Assembly: GCA_964536025.1 (NCBI GenBank)
Contig: CAZHXA010000018.1
Coordinates: 1 to 42,912, forward strand
Direction of reading: 5' to 3'
Length of the DNA stretch: 42,912 bases
DNA from: RGIG4576 sp964536025
GTDB taxonomy: Bacteria; Bacteroidota; Bacteroidia; Bacteroidales; Muribaculaceae
The notes beneath the pieces are model-generated. The model did no database searches. It saw nothing but the letters and a program-made list of their open reading frames with translations, and was not told the DNA's origin. Position 1 is the first letter of the stretch; every line of letters starts with the position of its first letter. Below, piece after piece: positions 24,524 through 33,385 of this stretch. The position numbers and the translations under genes are program-made.

Positions 24524-26224
24524 ATGGCAGAAAATATTGAAAACATAACAGAGGAAAAGAAAGGTCTTAATTTCGTGCAACAAATTATTGCCGACGACCT
24601 TGCAGCCGGCAAGAACGGAGGACGCCTAAATACACGTTTCCCTCCTGAACCAAACGGCTATATACATATTGGTCATGCAAAAGCCATTTGCATGGACTTT
24701 GGAGCAGCCGAAATGTTTGGTGGCACATGTAATCTTCGTTTTGATGATACAAATCCAACAAAAGAAGACACCGAATATGTTGATGCCATCAAAGAAGACA
24801 TAAAATGGCTTGGGTTTGATTGGGGTAATCGAGAATACTACGCATCAGACTATTTCCCAAAACTTTATGACTTGGCTATTCGTCTTATAAAAGAAGGTAA
24901 AGCCTATGTCGATGACCAAACATCAGAAGAAATAGCTACTCAAAAAGGAACACCTACAGTTGCGGGAACAGAAAGCCCTTATCGAAATAGAACAGTTGAA
25001 GAAAATCTTGATTTGTTTGAACGCATGAACAAAGGTGAATTTGAAGAAGGTTCTCGTGTGTTGCGTGCAAAAATCGATATGGCATCTTCAAATATGCACT
25101 TTCGCGATCCAATAATGTATCGTATCATCAAAACGCCTCACCATCGTACCGGAACAACATGGAAAGTATATCCAATGTATGATTTCGCTCATGGGCAAAG
25201 TGATTACTTTGAAGGTGTAACTCACTCTATTTGTACTCTTGAATTCGTTCCTCATCGTCCACTTTACGAATATTTTGTAAAGGAACTTGCAGATGAAACT
25301 TATTGTCCTCGTCAGATTGAATTTAACCGATTAAACCTTACTTATACAGTAATGAGTAAGCGTAAATTGCTTCAATTGGTAAAAGAAGGTCTTGTATTGG
25401 GTTGGGATGATCCTCGCATGCCTACAATTTGTGGTTTGCGTCGTCGTGGATACACTCCGGAATCAATAAAGGCATTCATAAACACAATAGGTTACACTAA
25501 ATATGAAGCATTGAATGATATTTCACTATTGGAACATAGTATTCGCGAAGACTTGAACAAACGAGCCAACCGAGTAAGTGCAGTTTTAGATCCGGTAAAG
25601 GTGGTAGTCACTAATTATCCTGAGGATAAGGTTGAAATGTTGCCAATTGAGAATAACCCGGAAGACGAAAATGCAGGAACTCACGAAATGCCATTTTGTA
25701 GAGAAATTTATATTGAACGTGCTGACTTTATGGAAAACCCTCCGAAAAAATACTTCCGTATGTCGCCAGGAAACGAAGTGCGTTTGAAAGCGGCATATAT
25801 CGTAAAATGTACAGAATGTATAAAGGATAATGAGGGTAATATTGTCGAAATACATTGCGAGTATGACCCTGAAACTCGAAGCGGTATGCCGGGAAGTATG
25901 CGTAAAGTGAAAGGTACACTTCATTGGGTTTCAGCTCGTCACTGCAAGGACGCTGAAGTACGACTTTACGACAGATTGTTTAAAGTGGAAAATCCGTCAG
26001 CAGAAGAAGGTGATTTCAGAGACTTGCTTAATCCGGAATCGCTACAAGTTGTAGATAATGTAAAAATAGAACCTTATCTTGCTGAAACAGGTAAATCTGG
26101 CGATCATTATCAATTTCAACGCACAGGTTATTTCACTATTGACCCTGATAGTACATCAGAGAAATTGGTATTTAATCGCACAATTTCATTAAAAGATAGT
26201 TGGGCTAAGGAACAAAAGAAATAA
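24524..26224 (+). CDS. glnS: Glutaminyl-tRNA synthetase
   Basis: This class I synthetase charges tRNA-Gln directly. It has 566 residues, close to the bacterial norm. The HIGH motif is present (PPEPNGYIHIGHAKA, HIGH at 48-51), with the KMSKS equivalent at VMSKR (276-280). The C-terminal two-barrel anticodon-binding part covers about residues 340-560. Its presence suggests that this organism does not depend on amidating Glu-tRNA-Gln, as in most Bacteroidales. The early part of the gene uses more GC-rich codons than the neighbours. GlnRS genes in bacteria are known to derive from an old transfer, but I do not infer a recent one here. Confidence 0.97.
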   Translation: MAENIENITEEKKGLNFVQQIIADDLAAGKNGGRLNTRFPPEPNGYIHIGHAKAICMDFGAAEMFGGTCNLRFDDTNPTKEDTEYVDAIKEDIKWLGFDWGNREYYASDYFPKLYDLAIRLIKEGKAYVDDQTSEEIATQKGTPTVAGTESPYRNRTVEENLDLFERMNKGEFEEGSRVLRAKIDMASSNMHFRDPIMYRIIKTPHHRTGTTWKVYPMYDFAHGQSDYFEGVTHSICTLEFVPHRPLYEYFVKELADETYCPRQIEFNRLNLTYTVMSKRKLLQLVKEGLVLGWDDPRMPTICGLRRRGYTPESIKAFINTIGYTKYEALNDISLLEHSIREDLNKRANRVSAVLDPVKVVVTNYPEDKVEMLPIENNPEDENAGTHEMPFCREIYIERADFMENPPKKYFRMSPGNEVRLKAAYIVKCTECIKDNEGNIVEIHCEYDPETRSGMPGSMRKVKGTLHWVSARHCKDAEVRLYDRLFKVENPSAEEGDFRDLLNPESLQVVDNVKIEPYLAETGKSGDHYQFQRTGYFTIDPDSTSEKLVFNRTISLKDSWAKEQKK

Positions 26225-26274
26225 AAAATCTTTATAGTCCGGAGCTAAATAAATTCTTATTTTAAATACAAAGT

Positions 26275-26313
26275 AAAACTCATCAAAGTAAAATTCCTTT
26301 GATGAGTTTTTTT
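26275..26313. terminator. Terminator between glnS and aguB
   Basis: A perfect 14-bp stem (26275-26288 with 26297-26310) and an 8-nt loop are followed by T-rich sequence on the plus strand. The minus strand is also fairly T-rich, so it may serve both convergent genes. Confidence 0.8.
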
Positions 26314-26372
26314 ATATGCCTATTTTTTATAATAGTAGAAAGTTCGTTTAACTTGTAATCACTTGGACTTTT

Positions 26373-27260
26373 TTAATCTAAAAAACGTTTTGTTATTCCA
26401 GAGTAATTCTCAATGCGACGATCTCGTAAAAATGGCCACCAACGGCGAACTTGTTCAGAACGTTCCAAGTCAATTTCAACAACTGATTCAACTTCAGTAT
26501 TATCAGGTGCTTGATATATTATTTCTCCTTGTGGTCCTGCAACAAATGAATGTCCCCAGAATAGAATTCCATTTGTTTGCCCAGATGGGTCTGTTTCATG
26601 TCCTACACGATTTACTGCTATTACAGGTAAACCATTAGCTACAGCGTGACCACGTTGAACGGTCTGCCAAGCATTTTGTTGTCTTGCCTTTTCTTCATCA
26701 GTGTCTGAACTTTCCCAACCGATTGCAGTAGGGTAGATTAATACTTCAGCACCTTTTAAAGCCATTAGACGAGCAGCCTCCGGATACCATTGGTCCCAAC
26801 AAACAAGAACTCCTAATTTACCTAATGATGTTTGTATAGGTTCAAATCCTAAATCGCCAGGTGTGAAGTAAAATTTTTCATAATATGCAGGGTCGTCAGG
26901 AATGTGCATTTTGCGATATTTTCCTGCAATAGTTCCGTCTTTTTCAAATACTATCGATGTGTTGTGATATAAACCTGCGGCACGTTTTTCAAACATAGAT
27001 GTAACCAATACAATGTTACATTCTTGAGCTATATTGGCATACTCTTTGCATTGCAAACCGTTTAAATCATAGGCTAAATCAAAATTACAAGTGGATTCAA
27101 CTTGACAAAAATACAATGAATCATGTAATTCTTGTAAAACGACTAATTCGGCACCATTGTTAGCCAATTTTTTTATTTTTGCAATAAGATTAGCTCTGTT
27201 TAAATCAATATCAGCAGTGTTGGCTTGCTGTATTATACCTACTTTTAATAATTTACTCAT
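26373..27260 (-). CDS. aguB: N-carbamoylputrescine amidase
   Basis: This nitrilase-superfamily enzyme hydrolyses N-carbamoylputrescine to putrescine, CO2 and ammonia. The ATG at 27260 gives 295 residues. It overlaps the aguA stop by 4 bp (ATGA), which supports this start over the one 13 codons upstream. The catalytic triad is E44 (VLQELHD), K117 (KYRKMHIPDD) and C154 (VLVCWDQWYPEAARL). The segments around K117 and C154 match the AguB subfamily closely. The pairing with agmatine deiminase makes the assignment firm. Confidence 0.95.
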   Translation of the reverse strand: MSKLLKVGIIQQANTADIDLNRANLIAKIKKLANNGAELVVLQELHDSLYFCQVESTCNFDLAYDLNGLQCKEYANIAQECNIVLVTSMFEKRAAGLYHNTSIVFEKDGTIAGKYRKMHIPDDPAYYEKFYFTPGDLGFEPIQTSLGKLGVLVCWDQWYPEAARLMALKGAEVLIYPTAIGWESSDTDEEKARQQNAWQTVQRGHAVANGLPVIAVNRVGHETDPSGQTNGILFWGHSFVAGPQGEIIYQAPDNTEVESVVEIDLERSEQVRRWWPFLRDRRIENYSGITKRFLD

Positions 27261-28288
27261 ATATTTAATACGTTTTGAGGAAATTGCATTGTTATGCAAT
27301 GCAAAGAACCATGTTGTTTTATCAAAGCATTACAATTAATTCCTATAATTTTGTAATTAGGAAAGACATGTTGTATTACATCCATTGCTTTTTTATCATT
27401 GTCTGGCTGATTGTATGTAGGAACTAAAACCGCACCATTTATAATCAAATAATTGGCATATGTTGCAGGTAATCGCACGTTGTCTTCATCATAAACAGCA
27501 TGAGGGAAAGGTAATTGATATAGATTAAAATGAATATTATCAACATTGGTGAAAGTTGATAATTGTTCTTCCATTTTTTTAAATTCAGCATAGTGTGAAT
27601 CGTTAATATCATCACAACCGGCATAAATTATGCTGTTGTTTGGTGCGATTCTTGCTAAAGTGTCGATGTGACTATCTGTGTCATCTCCGGCAAAGGCTCC
27701 ATAATCAAGCCAAAGTATTTTCTTTACACCTAAAGAATGGTATAAATAGGATTCTATTTCTTGTTTGCTTAATTGAGGATTTCGAGTGGGGGTTAGCAGG
27801 CATTGTGAAGTAACGAGCAATGTTCCTTTGCCATCGGTTTCGATGGAACCACCTTCTAATATGAAGTCGTTATGATTTATTTCTTCACAAGAAAAAATAT
27901 TTTTTTGAAACATTTTTTTTGTGACATCGTTATCAAGTTCCCAAGCAAATTTTCCTCCCCAAGCATTGAATTTAAAGTTACATATAGCAAGCTCATGATT
28001 CTTTTCAACGGTTATACCTCCAAAATCGCGACACCAAGTGTCATTGGTAGGCACATTTACATATTTAACTTTGAATTTATGATTTTTACCGATTAAAGAT
28101 TTTACATAATCTTCTTTTTGTGTTATTATTATGAGATTCTCATATTCAAGAATTGTTTTAGCTACATTAATATAGCATTTTTCAACTTCTTCAATCATGT
28201 AATTCCAATCAGAACTTTCATGAGGCCATGCAATCATAACAGCCGATTGAATAGCCCATTCTTCTATAAATCTTATATTATCGTTCAT
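27257..28288 (-). CDS. aguA: Agmatine deiminase
   Basis: This enzyme converts agmatine to N-carbamoylputrescine and ammonia. It has 343 residues and belongs to the guanidino-group-modifying (PPADI) family. Visible motifs are MIAWPHESSDW near the N-terminus, WCRDFGG, FILEGGSIETDG, LDYGAFAGDDTDSHIDTLAR, and the catalytic cysteine C331 in GSLHC. It is the first gene of a translationally coupled pair with aguB. No arginine decarboxylase gene, the source of agmatine, is in the window. A 9-bp inverted repeat covers its promoter. Confidence 0.95.
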   Translation of the reverse strand: MNDNIRFIEEWAIQSAVMIAWPHESSDWNYMIEEVEKCYINVAKTILEYENLIIITQKEDYVKSLIGKNHKFKVKYVNVPTNDTWCRDFGGITVEKNHELAICNFKFNAWGGKFAWELDNDVTKKMFQKNIFSCEEINHNDFILEGGSIETDGKGTLLVTSQCLLTPTRNPQLSKQEIESYLYHSLGVKKILWLDYGAFAGDDTDSHIDTLARIAPNNSIIYAGCDDINDSHYAEFKKMEEQLSTFTNVDNIHFNLYQLPFPHAVYDEDNVRLPATYANYLIINGAVLVPTYNQPDNDKKAMDVIQHVFPNYKIIGINCNALIKQHGSLHCITMQFPQNVLNI

Positions 28289-28311
28289 TTAAAAAGTTTC
28301 TTATTAATGAT

Positions 28312-28339
28312 AATTCAAATTTAAGTGATTATTTGAATT
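28312..28339 (-). promoter_or_regulatory. Promoter and inverted repeat upstream of aguA
   Basis: On the minus strand the -7 element reads TAAATTTG (28323-28316), with a weak -33. Perfect 9-bp arms, AATTCAAAT (28312-28320) and ATTTGAATT (28331-28339), separated by 10 bases, overlap it. This arrangement fits an operator. Confidence 0.45.
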
Positions 28340-28451
28340 TGTCATAATTAATTATGTTAAAACAATTGGCGTTTTATTAATATTTTTAGTGAAAATGCAA
28401 AACCAATACAAATGTACGATTGTTTTTATTAAAAAATAAAATTTCGGTATT

Positions 28452-29054
28452 ATGAAAAAGTTTATAATTACAATTTTATCAATTTTAGGCTTGCTTTCAA
28501 GTTCTTGCAGTCCTTTTTCACTTGTGAACAGTACTGTTTACAATAATTCCAATTTGTCAGCATATAAAACGTTTCGTATTGTAGCTCCACCAGAGGGAAC
28601 TTTGCCTCCGGGTATGACAATGGTTACATATTATAACATAGCAGCGGCGATTAGAGAACAGATGATTGAAAGAGGTTTTGTTGAATCGGCAGATTCGCAT
28701 TTACTTGTAAATATTGCGTTAACCGTTCAGAAAAAAATTGAGACTGCACCTGCATTACCTCCGGGATATTATGCTTATAATGGAATGTATCCATTTTATA
28801 TGTATCCTCGAAATTTGTATTGGCAGAGCTATTATGCAAATGCTAAAGTTATCACAGGAATTTATAAAGAGGGCGTTTTAACAATGGAACTTGTGGATAT
28901 GGAAAAACATATTGCATTATATTCGTCTTCGGTATCAACAATACTTCAACCAGGAGAGAGTCAATTTCGGAATTTATCGGAAATAGCTCAAGCTGTTAAA
29001 GTTTTGTTCTCAGAATTTCCGGTTAAATTACTTCCACAATATAGAATTAAATAA
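28452..29054 (+). CDS. DUF4136-like lipoprotein
   Basis: A 200-residue predicted lipoprotein. The signal sequence ends in a lipobox with C19 (LSSSC). The mature part begins with YKTFRIV, followed by a helix with IREQMIERGF and strands such as LLVNIALTV. This pattern is typical of DUF4136 proteins, which are envelope lipoproteins without an assigned function. A Tyr/Pro-rich insert lies at about residues 98-125. It is a lone gene with a shared terminator. No clear consensus promoter is present, although TACAAATGTA and a partial -7 match lie about 30-45 bp upstream of the start codon. Confidence 0.75.
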   Translation: MKKFIITILSILGLLSSSCSPFSLVNSTVYNNSNLSAYKTFRIVAPPEGTLPPGMTMVTYYNIAAAIREQMIERGFVESADSHLLVNIALTVQKKIETAPALPPGYYAYNGMYPFYMYPRNLYWQSYYANAKVITGIYKEGVLTMELVDMEKHIALYSSSVSTILQPGESQFRNLSEIAQAVKVLFSEFPVKLLPQYRIK

Positions 29055-29060
29055 TAAAAT

Positions 29061-29092
29061 AAAGGGCAACCGTTAAAGATTGCCCTTTTTAT
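29061..29092. terminator. Terminator between the lipoprotein gene and the efflux operon
   Basis: A 9-bp stem, AAAGGGCAA (29061-29069) with TTGCCCTTT (29080-29088), has a 10-nt loop. T-rich sequence follows on both strands, so it can serve both convergent units. Confidence 0.8.
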
Positions 29093-29093
29093 G

Positions 29094-30290
29094 TTATAAT
29101 AAGTAGTATTTATTAAGAGAAGTTATTAATGTGTTATACTCAAATTCCAAATCAAGCAAATTTTGTTGTGCTTCTAAGAAATATTTTAATTCAAGCAAAT
29201 AGTTTAGTAATGTTATTTGCCCTCCATCTAAAGCTTTTTTAAGCATAAGTAAATTAGAACCGTCTTCCAATATGTTTTTATAAGAATTGATTTGTGATTC
29301 CAATGTTACAATATGAGCAAAATCCGCTTTTATTTGACTTTCTTTTTGTGCAATATTGCTCTGTTGATTATATTCATGGAATGAATATTGTTTTTCAGCT
29401 TCTTTGACTTTATTCCTATTTGAAAAAAGAGGAATAGACATGCCAACAGCTAAACCATTAAATTTGCTACCTAATTCATCGGTATATCGGTAACCTATGG
29501 AAAAGTCGGGTAGCCAACCCATTTTTGCTGTAGTGACATCTTTTTTAGCAGCTTCCTTATTATATTCCATTGATTGAACTTCTGGGTCCAATGCTAATAC
29601 TTGTCCCAAATATGTTTCAATATTTTCAAGTGTTTGAGTAGGGTAGAGCTTTAATTGTTCAAGGTCGGTTATTTCATTTTTACCGTTTAGCCCTATTAAT
29701 TGCTTTATTGCAGAATTTCTCAATGACGTTAATTCTGCAGTAACACTTTTAGCATTGAGTAATTCAATTTTTAATTTATTTATATCAAGTATAGAAATTT
29801 CTCCATGTTTAAACCCTTTTTCATATTCGGTGTATAATTTAGATATGTTATTATATACAGTTGTTTGATTCTCTAATTTTTTATTAAGGTTGATAATTTC
29901 TATACACAATAGTTTTGCTTCAAGCAAAATATTCAATCGTTCATTAATTAATTGATATCCGGCTGAACTTATTCTGTTTTTGTTTGCTTTTGAACGAGAT
30001 ATATACAATCCGGGCCAATCAATATTTTGAGTTACTGAAACGCCATATTTATTACCATCAACATTAGATCCATTGTGATATTCAAAACCTAATTCAGGAT
30101 TTGTTAGGTTATTTGTGGATTTAATGTTTGATATGATACTTTTGCTGGCTTCTCTTGATGCTTGTAGTGATAAATTGTTTGTTGCAATTTCGTTGAGAAT
30201 TTCGTCAACTGTAATTGCAAATGAATTATCAATTGTAAAGAGAAGCATTATTAGGCTTAAATAAAAATACTTCTTATTCATTTGTTTCAT
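29094..30290 (-). CDS. TolC-family outer-membrane efflux protein (CusC/CzcC-type)
   Basis: This is the outer-membrane channel of the tripartite metal efflux system encoded just upstream. It has 398 residues, with a signal peptide (about 1-25) ending in NSFA. Two long heptad-rich helical stretches follow, as in the OEP repeat fold. The ATG used here overlaps the CusA-type gene by 17 bp. A second ATG three codons on would overlap by 8 bp and is equally possible. The membrane- and periplasm-spanning partners are the next two genes upstream, so its export substrate is inferred to be a heavy-metal ion. Confidence 0.88.
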   Translation of the reverse strand: MKQMNKKYFYLSLIMLLFTIDNSFAITVDEILNEIATNNLSLQASREASKSIISNIKSTNNLTNPELGFEYHNGSNVDGNKYGVSVTQNIDWPGLYISRSKANKNRISSAGYQLINERLNILLEAKLLCIEIINLNKKLENQTTVYNNISKLYTEYEKGFKHGEISILDINKLKIELLNAKSVTAELTSLRNSAIKQLIGLNGKNEITDLEQLKLYPTQTLENIETYLGQVLALDPEVQSMEYNKEAAKKDVTTAKMGWLPDFSIGYRYTDELGSKFNGLAVGMSIPLFSNRNKVKEAEKQYSFHEYNQQSNIAQKESQIKADFAHIVTLESQINSYKNILEDGSNLLMLKKALDGGQITLLNYLLELKYFLEAQQNLLDLEFEYNTLITSLNKYYLL

Positions 30291-33200
30291 CTTTTTTATG
30301 AGTTAAATAGTATATGATTGGAACAACAAATACATTAAGAATAGTAGATGTTATCAATCCTCCTAAAATTACAATTGCCATAGGACTTTGTATTTCATTC
30401 CCCGGCTCGGAACTCTTTATGGCAATAGGAATTAAAGCTAATGCTGTAGTTAATGCCGTCATTATAATAGGAAGTAGGCGATCTACACTACCTATGAATA
30501 TCCTATCATGTAAATTATAACCTTCTTCTTTTAGATGATTATATCGTGACATAAGCAACATCCCATTACGCGTTGTAATTCCCAATAATGATATAAATCC
30601 AATAATTGCAGGGATATTTAATTCATCAGAACCAACTTTTAGTATCATTACACCACCAATTAAAGCCAATGGTATGTTTATCAAGACGATTAAAGATTGT
30701 TTAATGTCTTTAAATTCTTGGTATAACAACATTACTATTATGATAAGTGCTATGGCAGACATGATAGAAAGCGTTTTAGATGCTTGTGCTTCATTCTCAA
30801 ATTGACCGCCATAAACCAAATAATAACCATCTGGTATAGAAATATTGTTGTTAATCTTATTTTGAATTTCATTAACGGCACCTCTTAAATCTCTGTCGGT
30901 GACATTACAGGAAATCAAGATTCTACGACTTACATTTTCGCGACTTATAGTGTTTGGACCATCGGTTGACTTAATTTCGGCAACATAAGAAAATGGTATT
31001 TTCCCTACATTACTGTCAATCATTAAGTTCTTTATTTTTTCTATTGAACTACGGTTGAAATCATCAAGTCTTAATGTAATATCATAAGGTAATCCATCTT
31101 CATAAACTTGTGAAACGACAACACCTGCCATTGTTATATTAATGAATTCGGAAAATTCTCCGATTGTAATACCATATTTTGCAAGCAAGTCTCGTTTAGG
31201 TCTTATTTGCAATTGAGGACGTGCTACCTGTTGTTCAATGTTGGCATCAACAATACCTGGAATTGTGGATATAAGATTTTTTATCTCGCTTCCTGTTTTA
31301 TATAATTTATTTAAGTCGGGACCAAATAGCTTAATTGCTATTTGAGCCTTAGAACCAGACAGCATTGCGTCGATACGGTGTGAAATGGGTTGTCCTATTT
31401 CAATGTTTGCACCCGGAATAATGGATAATTTTTCGCGTAAATCTTTCATGAGTTCTTTTTTTGAACGCCCTGTAAGTACATAAGGAGCTTCTATTTCAGA
31501 TACATTTACGCCAAAAGAGTGTTCGGCAAGTTCAGCACGTCCTGTCTTTCTTGAAACGCATTGAATTTCCGGAATGCTCAGGATAATTTTTTCTGCTTCA
31601 CGTCCTATCTTGTCCGATTCTTCAAGAGATACACCAGGCATTAAACTTACATTAATAGTAAAAGAACCTTCGTTGAATGAAGGAAGGAAACTGCGACCTA
31701 ATGTGAAAAATAAAGCCAAAGAAATAATAAATAATCCGGCAACAATACTTAAAATTCCTTTTTTATGATTAAAACTTTTTTCAAGTATATACTTGTAGCC
31801 CGATTTTAGTTTTGCTGTTACTATAGGATCTTTGTCATTATTATGGTTGTTATCTTTTAGTAAATAGTTGCATAATACGGGAGTTACAGTAAGTGCAACA
31901 ATCGTAGATGCAATTAGAGAAACTATAAAAGATATACCAAGAGGTATAAGCAAACGACCTTCAAGACCTGTTAAAAAGAATAATGGTAAGAAGCATACTA
32001 TTATTATCAAAGTTGAGTTGAGAATAGGCATGCGAACTTCAGCCGAGGCGTTGAATATGATATCTAAAACCTTTTTTTGTTCATTTTTGGGTAAAGTCCT
32101 ATTTTCACGAAGTCGTTTATAAACGTTTTCCACATCAACGATAGCGTCATCTACTAATGAACCAATTGCAATTGCTATACCTCCTAAACTCATTGTGTTA
32201 ATGGTATAGCCAAATAAATGAAGAATTATTATTGTTACAATTACAGAAAGGGGTAGTGCTACCAATGAAATGATGGTTGTCCTAACGTTCATCAAGAAGA
32301 AAAATAATACGATGACTACAAATAAAGCCCCTTCTATAAGAGAACCTTTAATGTTGGAAATTGAATTATCGATGAAATTGCTTTGACGAAATGTGTCGGT
32401 TGATATTACGACATCTTGAGGTAATGATTTTTTTAGTTCATCAAGACTCGAAAGAATAGCCTCAGTTAAAGCTTTTGTGTCGGTGTCAGGTTGTTTTGTT
32501 ATGGTTAAAAGTACAGCCGATTCGGCATTTCTTGATGCTAACCCTAATTTTGGCGATTTTGAACCTATTTTGACTGTTGCAACATCGCTTACCAATATAG
32601 TACCGTTTTCGTTACTTCGAATTACAGTGTTTGCAATATCTTCAAGTTTTGTGGTATTAATATCACCTTTTATAATATATTCATTTCCGAATTCATATAA
32701 TACGCCACCACCGACATTATTGTTAATGCCTTGTGTTGCTGAATTGATTTCGGCGAGAGTTACATCAAAATACTTCATTTTAGCAGGATCTAAAAGTATT
32801 TGATATTCTTTAATATCACCACCAATTACTTGAACTTCAGCGACACCTCCTTCTGCTAATATTCGAGGTCTGATAGTGCGATCGGCGATAGTTCTCAAAT
32901 CCAATAAATTTGTCTTGTCGGATGTAAGTGAAATAATAAGCATTTCACCAAGAATAGATGACTGTGGACCTAATACCGGAGTTTTTACACCATTTGGAAA
33001 ATTACTTTCCAGTGATGATAATTTCTCTGAAACAATCTGACGGGCTTTATAAATATCGGTCCCCCAATCAAACTCAACCCATACAATGGAAAATCCACTT
33101 GTTGAAGATGAACGAACTCTTCGTACATTGGTTGCTCCATTTAATACAGTTTCAATCGGGAAAGTTACTGATTTTTCAACTTCCTCGGGAGCATAACCAT

Positions 33201-33360
33201 TAGCTTCAGTCATTACGGTTACTGTAGGAGCATTTAAGTCTGGGAAAACATCGACTTCAGAGTTGATGGCTACAAAAGTTCCACCGATTAATAGGAAACA
33301 TGTAATCAATAATACAAGAATCCTATTTTCTAACGAAAATTTTATAATTCTGTTTAGCAT
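30274..33360 (-). CDS. cusA: Heavy-metal efflux RND transporter (CusA/CzcA family)
   Basis: This inner-membrane proton-driven pump exports divalent or monovalent metal ions with the adaptor and outer-membrane channel encoded beside it. I start it at the ATG at 33360 (MLNRIIKFSL), giving 1028 residues, the family norm. The extended reading frame would overlap the adaptor gene. Twelve membrane segments and two large periplasmic loops are evident. The fourth helix has GGIAIAIGSLVDDAIVDVEN, the acidic proton-relay motif of the HME-RND group. Whether the ion is Cu/Ag or Zn/Co/Ni/Cd is not decided by what I can read. The Cus name is therefore provisional. Confidence 0.9.
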   Translation of the reverse strand: MLNRIIKFSLENRILVLLITCFLLIGGTFVAINSEVDVFPDLNAPTVTVMTEANGYAPEEVEKSVTFPIETVLNGATNVRRVRSSSTSGFSIVWVEFDWGTDIYKARQIVSEKLSSLESNFPNGVKTPVLGPQSSILGEMLIISLTSDKTNLLDLRTIADRTIRPRILAEGGVAEVQVIGGDIKEYQILLDPAKMKYFDVTLAEINSATQGINNNVGGGVLYEFGNEYIIKGDINTTKLEDIANTVIRSNENGTILVSDVATVKIGSKSPKLGLASRNAESAVLLTITKQPDTDTKALTEAILSSLDELKKSLPQDVVISTDTFRQSNFIDNSISNIKGSLIEGALFVVIVLFFFLMNVRTTIISLVALPLSVIVTIIILHLFGYTINTMSLGGIAIAIGSLVDDAIVDVENVYKRLRENRTLPKNEQKKVLDIIFNASAEVRMPILNSTLIIIVCFLPLFFLTGLEGRLLIPLGISFIVSLIASTIVALTVTPVLCNYLLKDNNHNNDKDPIVTAKLKSGYKYILEKSFNHKKGILSIVAGLFIISLALFFTLGRSFLPSFNEGSFTINVSLMPGVSLEESDKIGREAEKIILSIPEIQCVSRKTGRAELAEHSFGVNVSEIEAPYVLTGRSKKELMKDLREKLSIIPGANIEIGQPISHRIDAMLSGSKAQIAIKLFGPDLNKLYKTGSEIKNLISTIPGIVDANIEQQVARPQLQIRPKRDLLAKYGITIGEFSEFINITMAGVVVSQVYEDGLPYDITLRLDDFNRSSIEKIKNLMIDSNVGKIPFSYVAEIKSTDGPNTISRENVSRRILISCNVTDRDLRGAVNEIQNKINNNISIPDGYYLVYGGQFENEAQASKTLSIMSAIALIIIVMLLYQEFKDIKQSLIVLINIPLALIGGVMILKVGSDELNIPAIIGFISLLGITTRNGMLLMSRYNHLKEEGYNLHDRIFIGSVDRLLPIIMTALTTALALIPIAIKSSEPGNEIQSPMAIVILGGLITSTILNVFVVPIIYYLTHKKDETNE

Positions 33361-33385
33361 AGGTAAATTATATGTATTATTGGAT

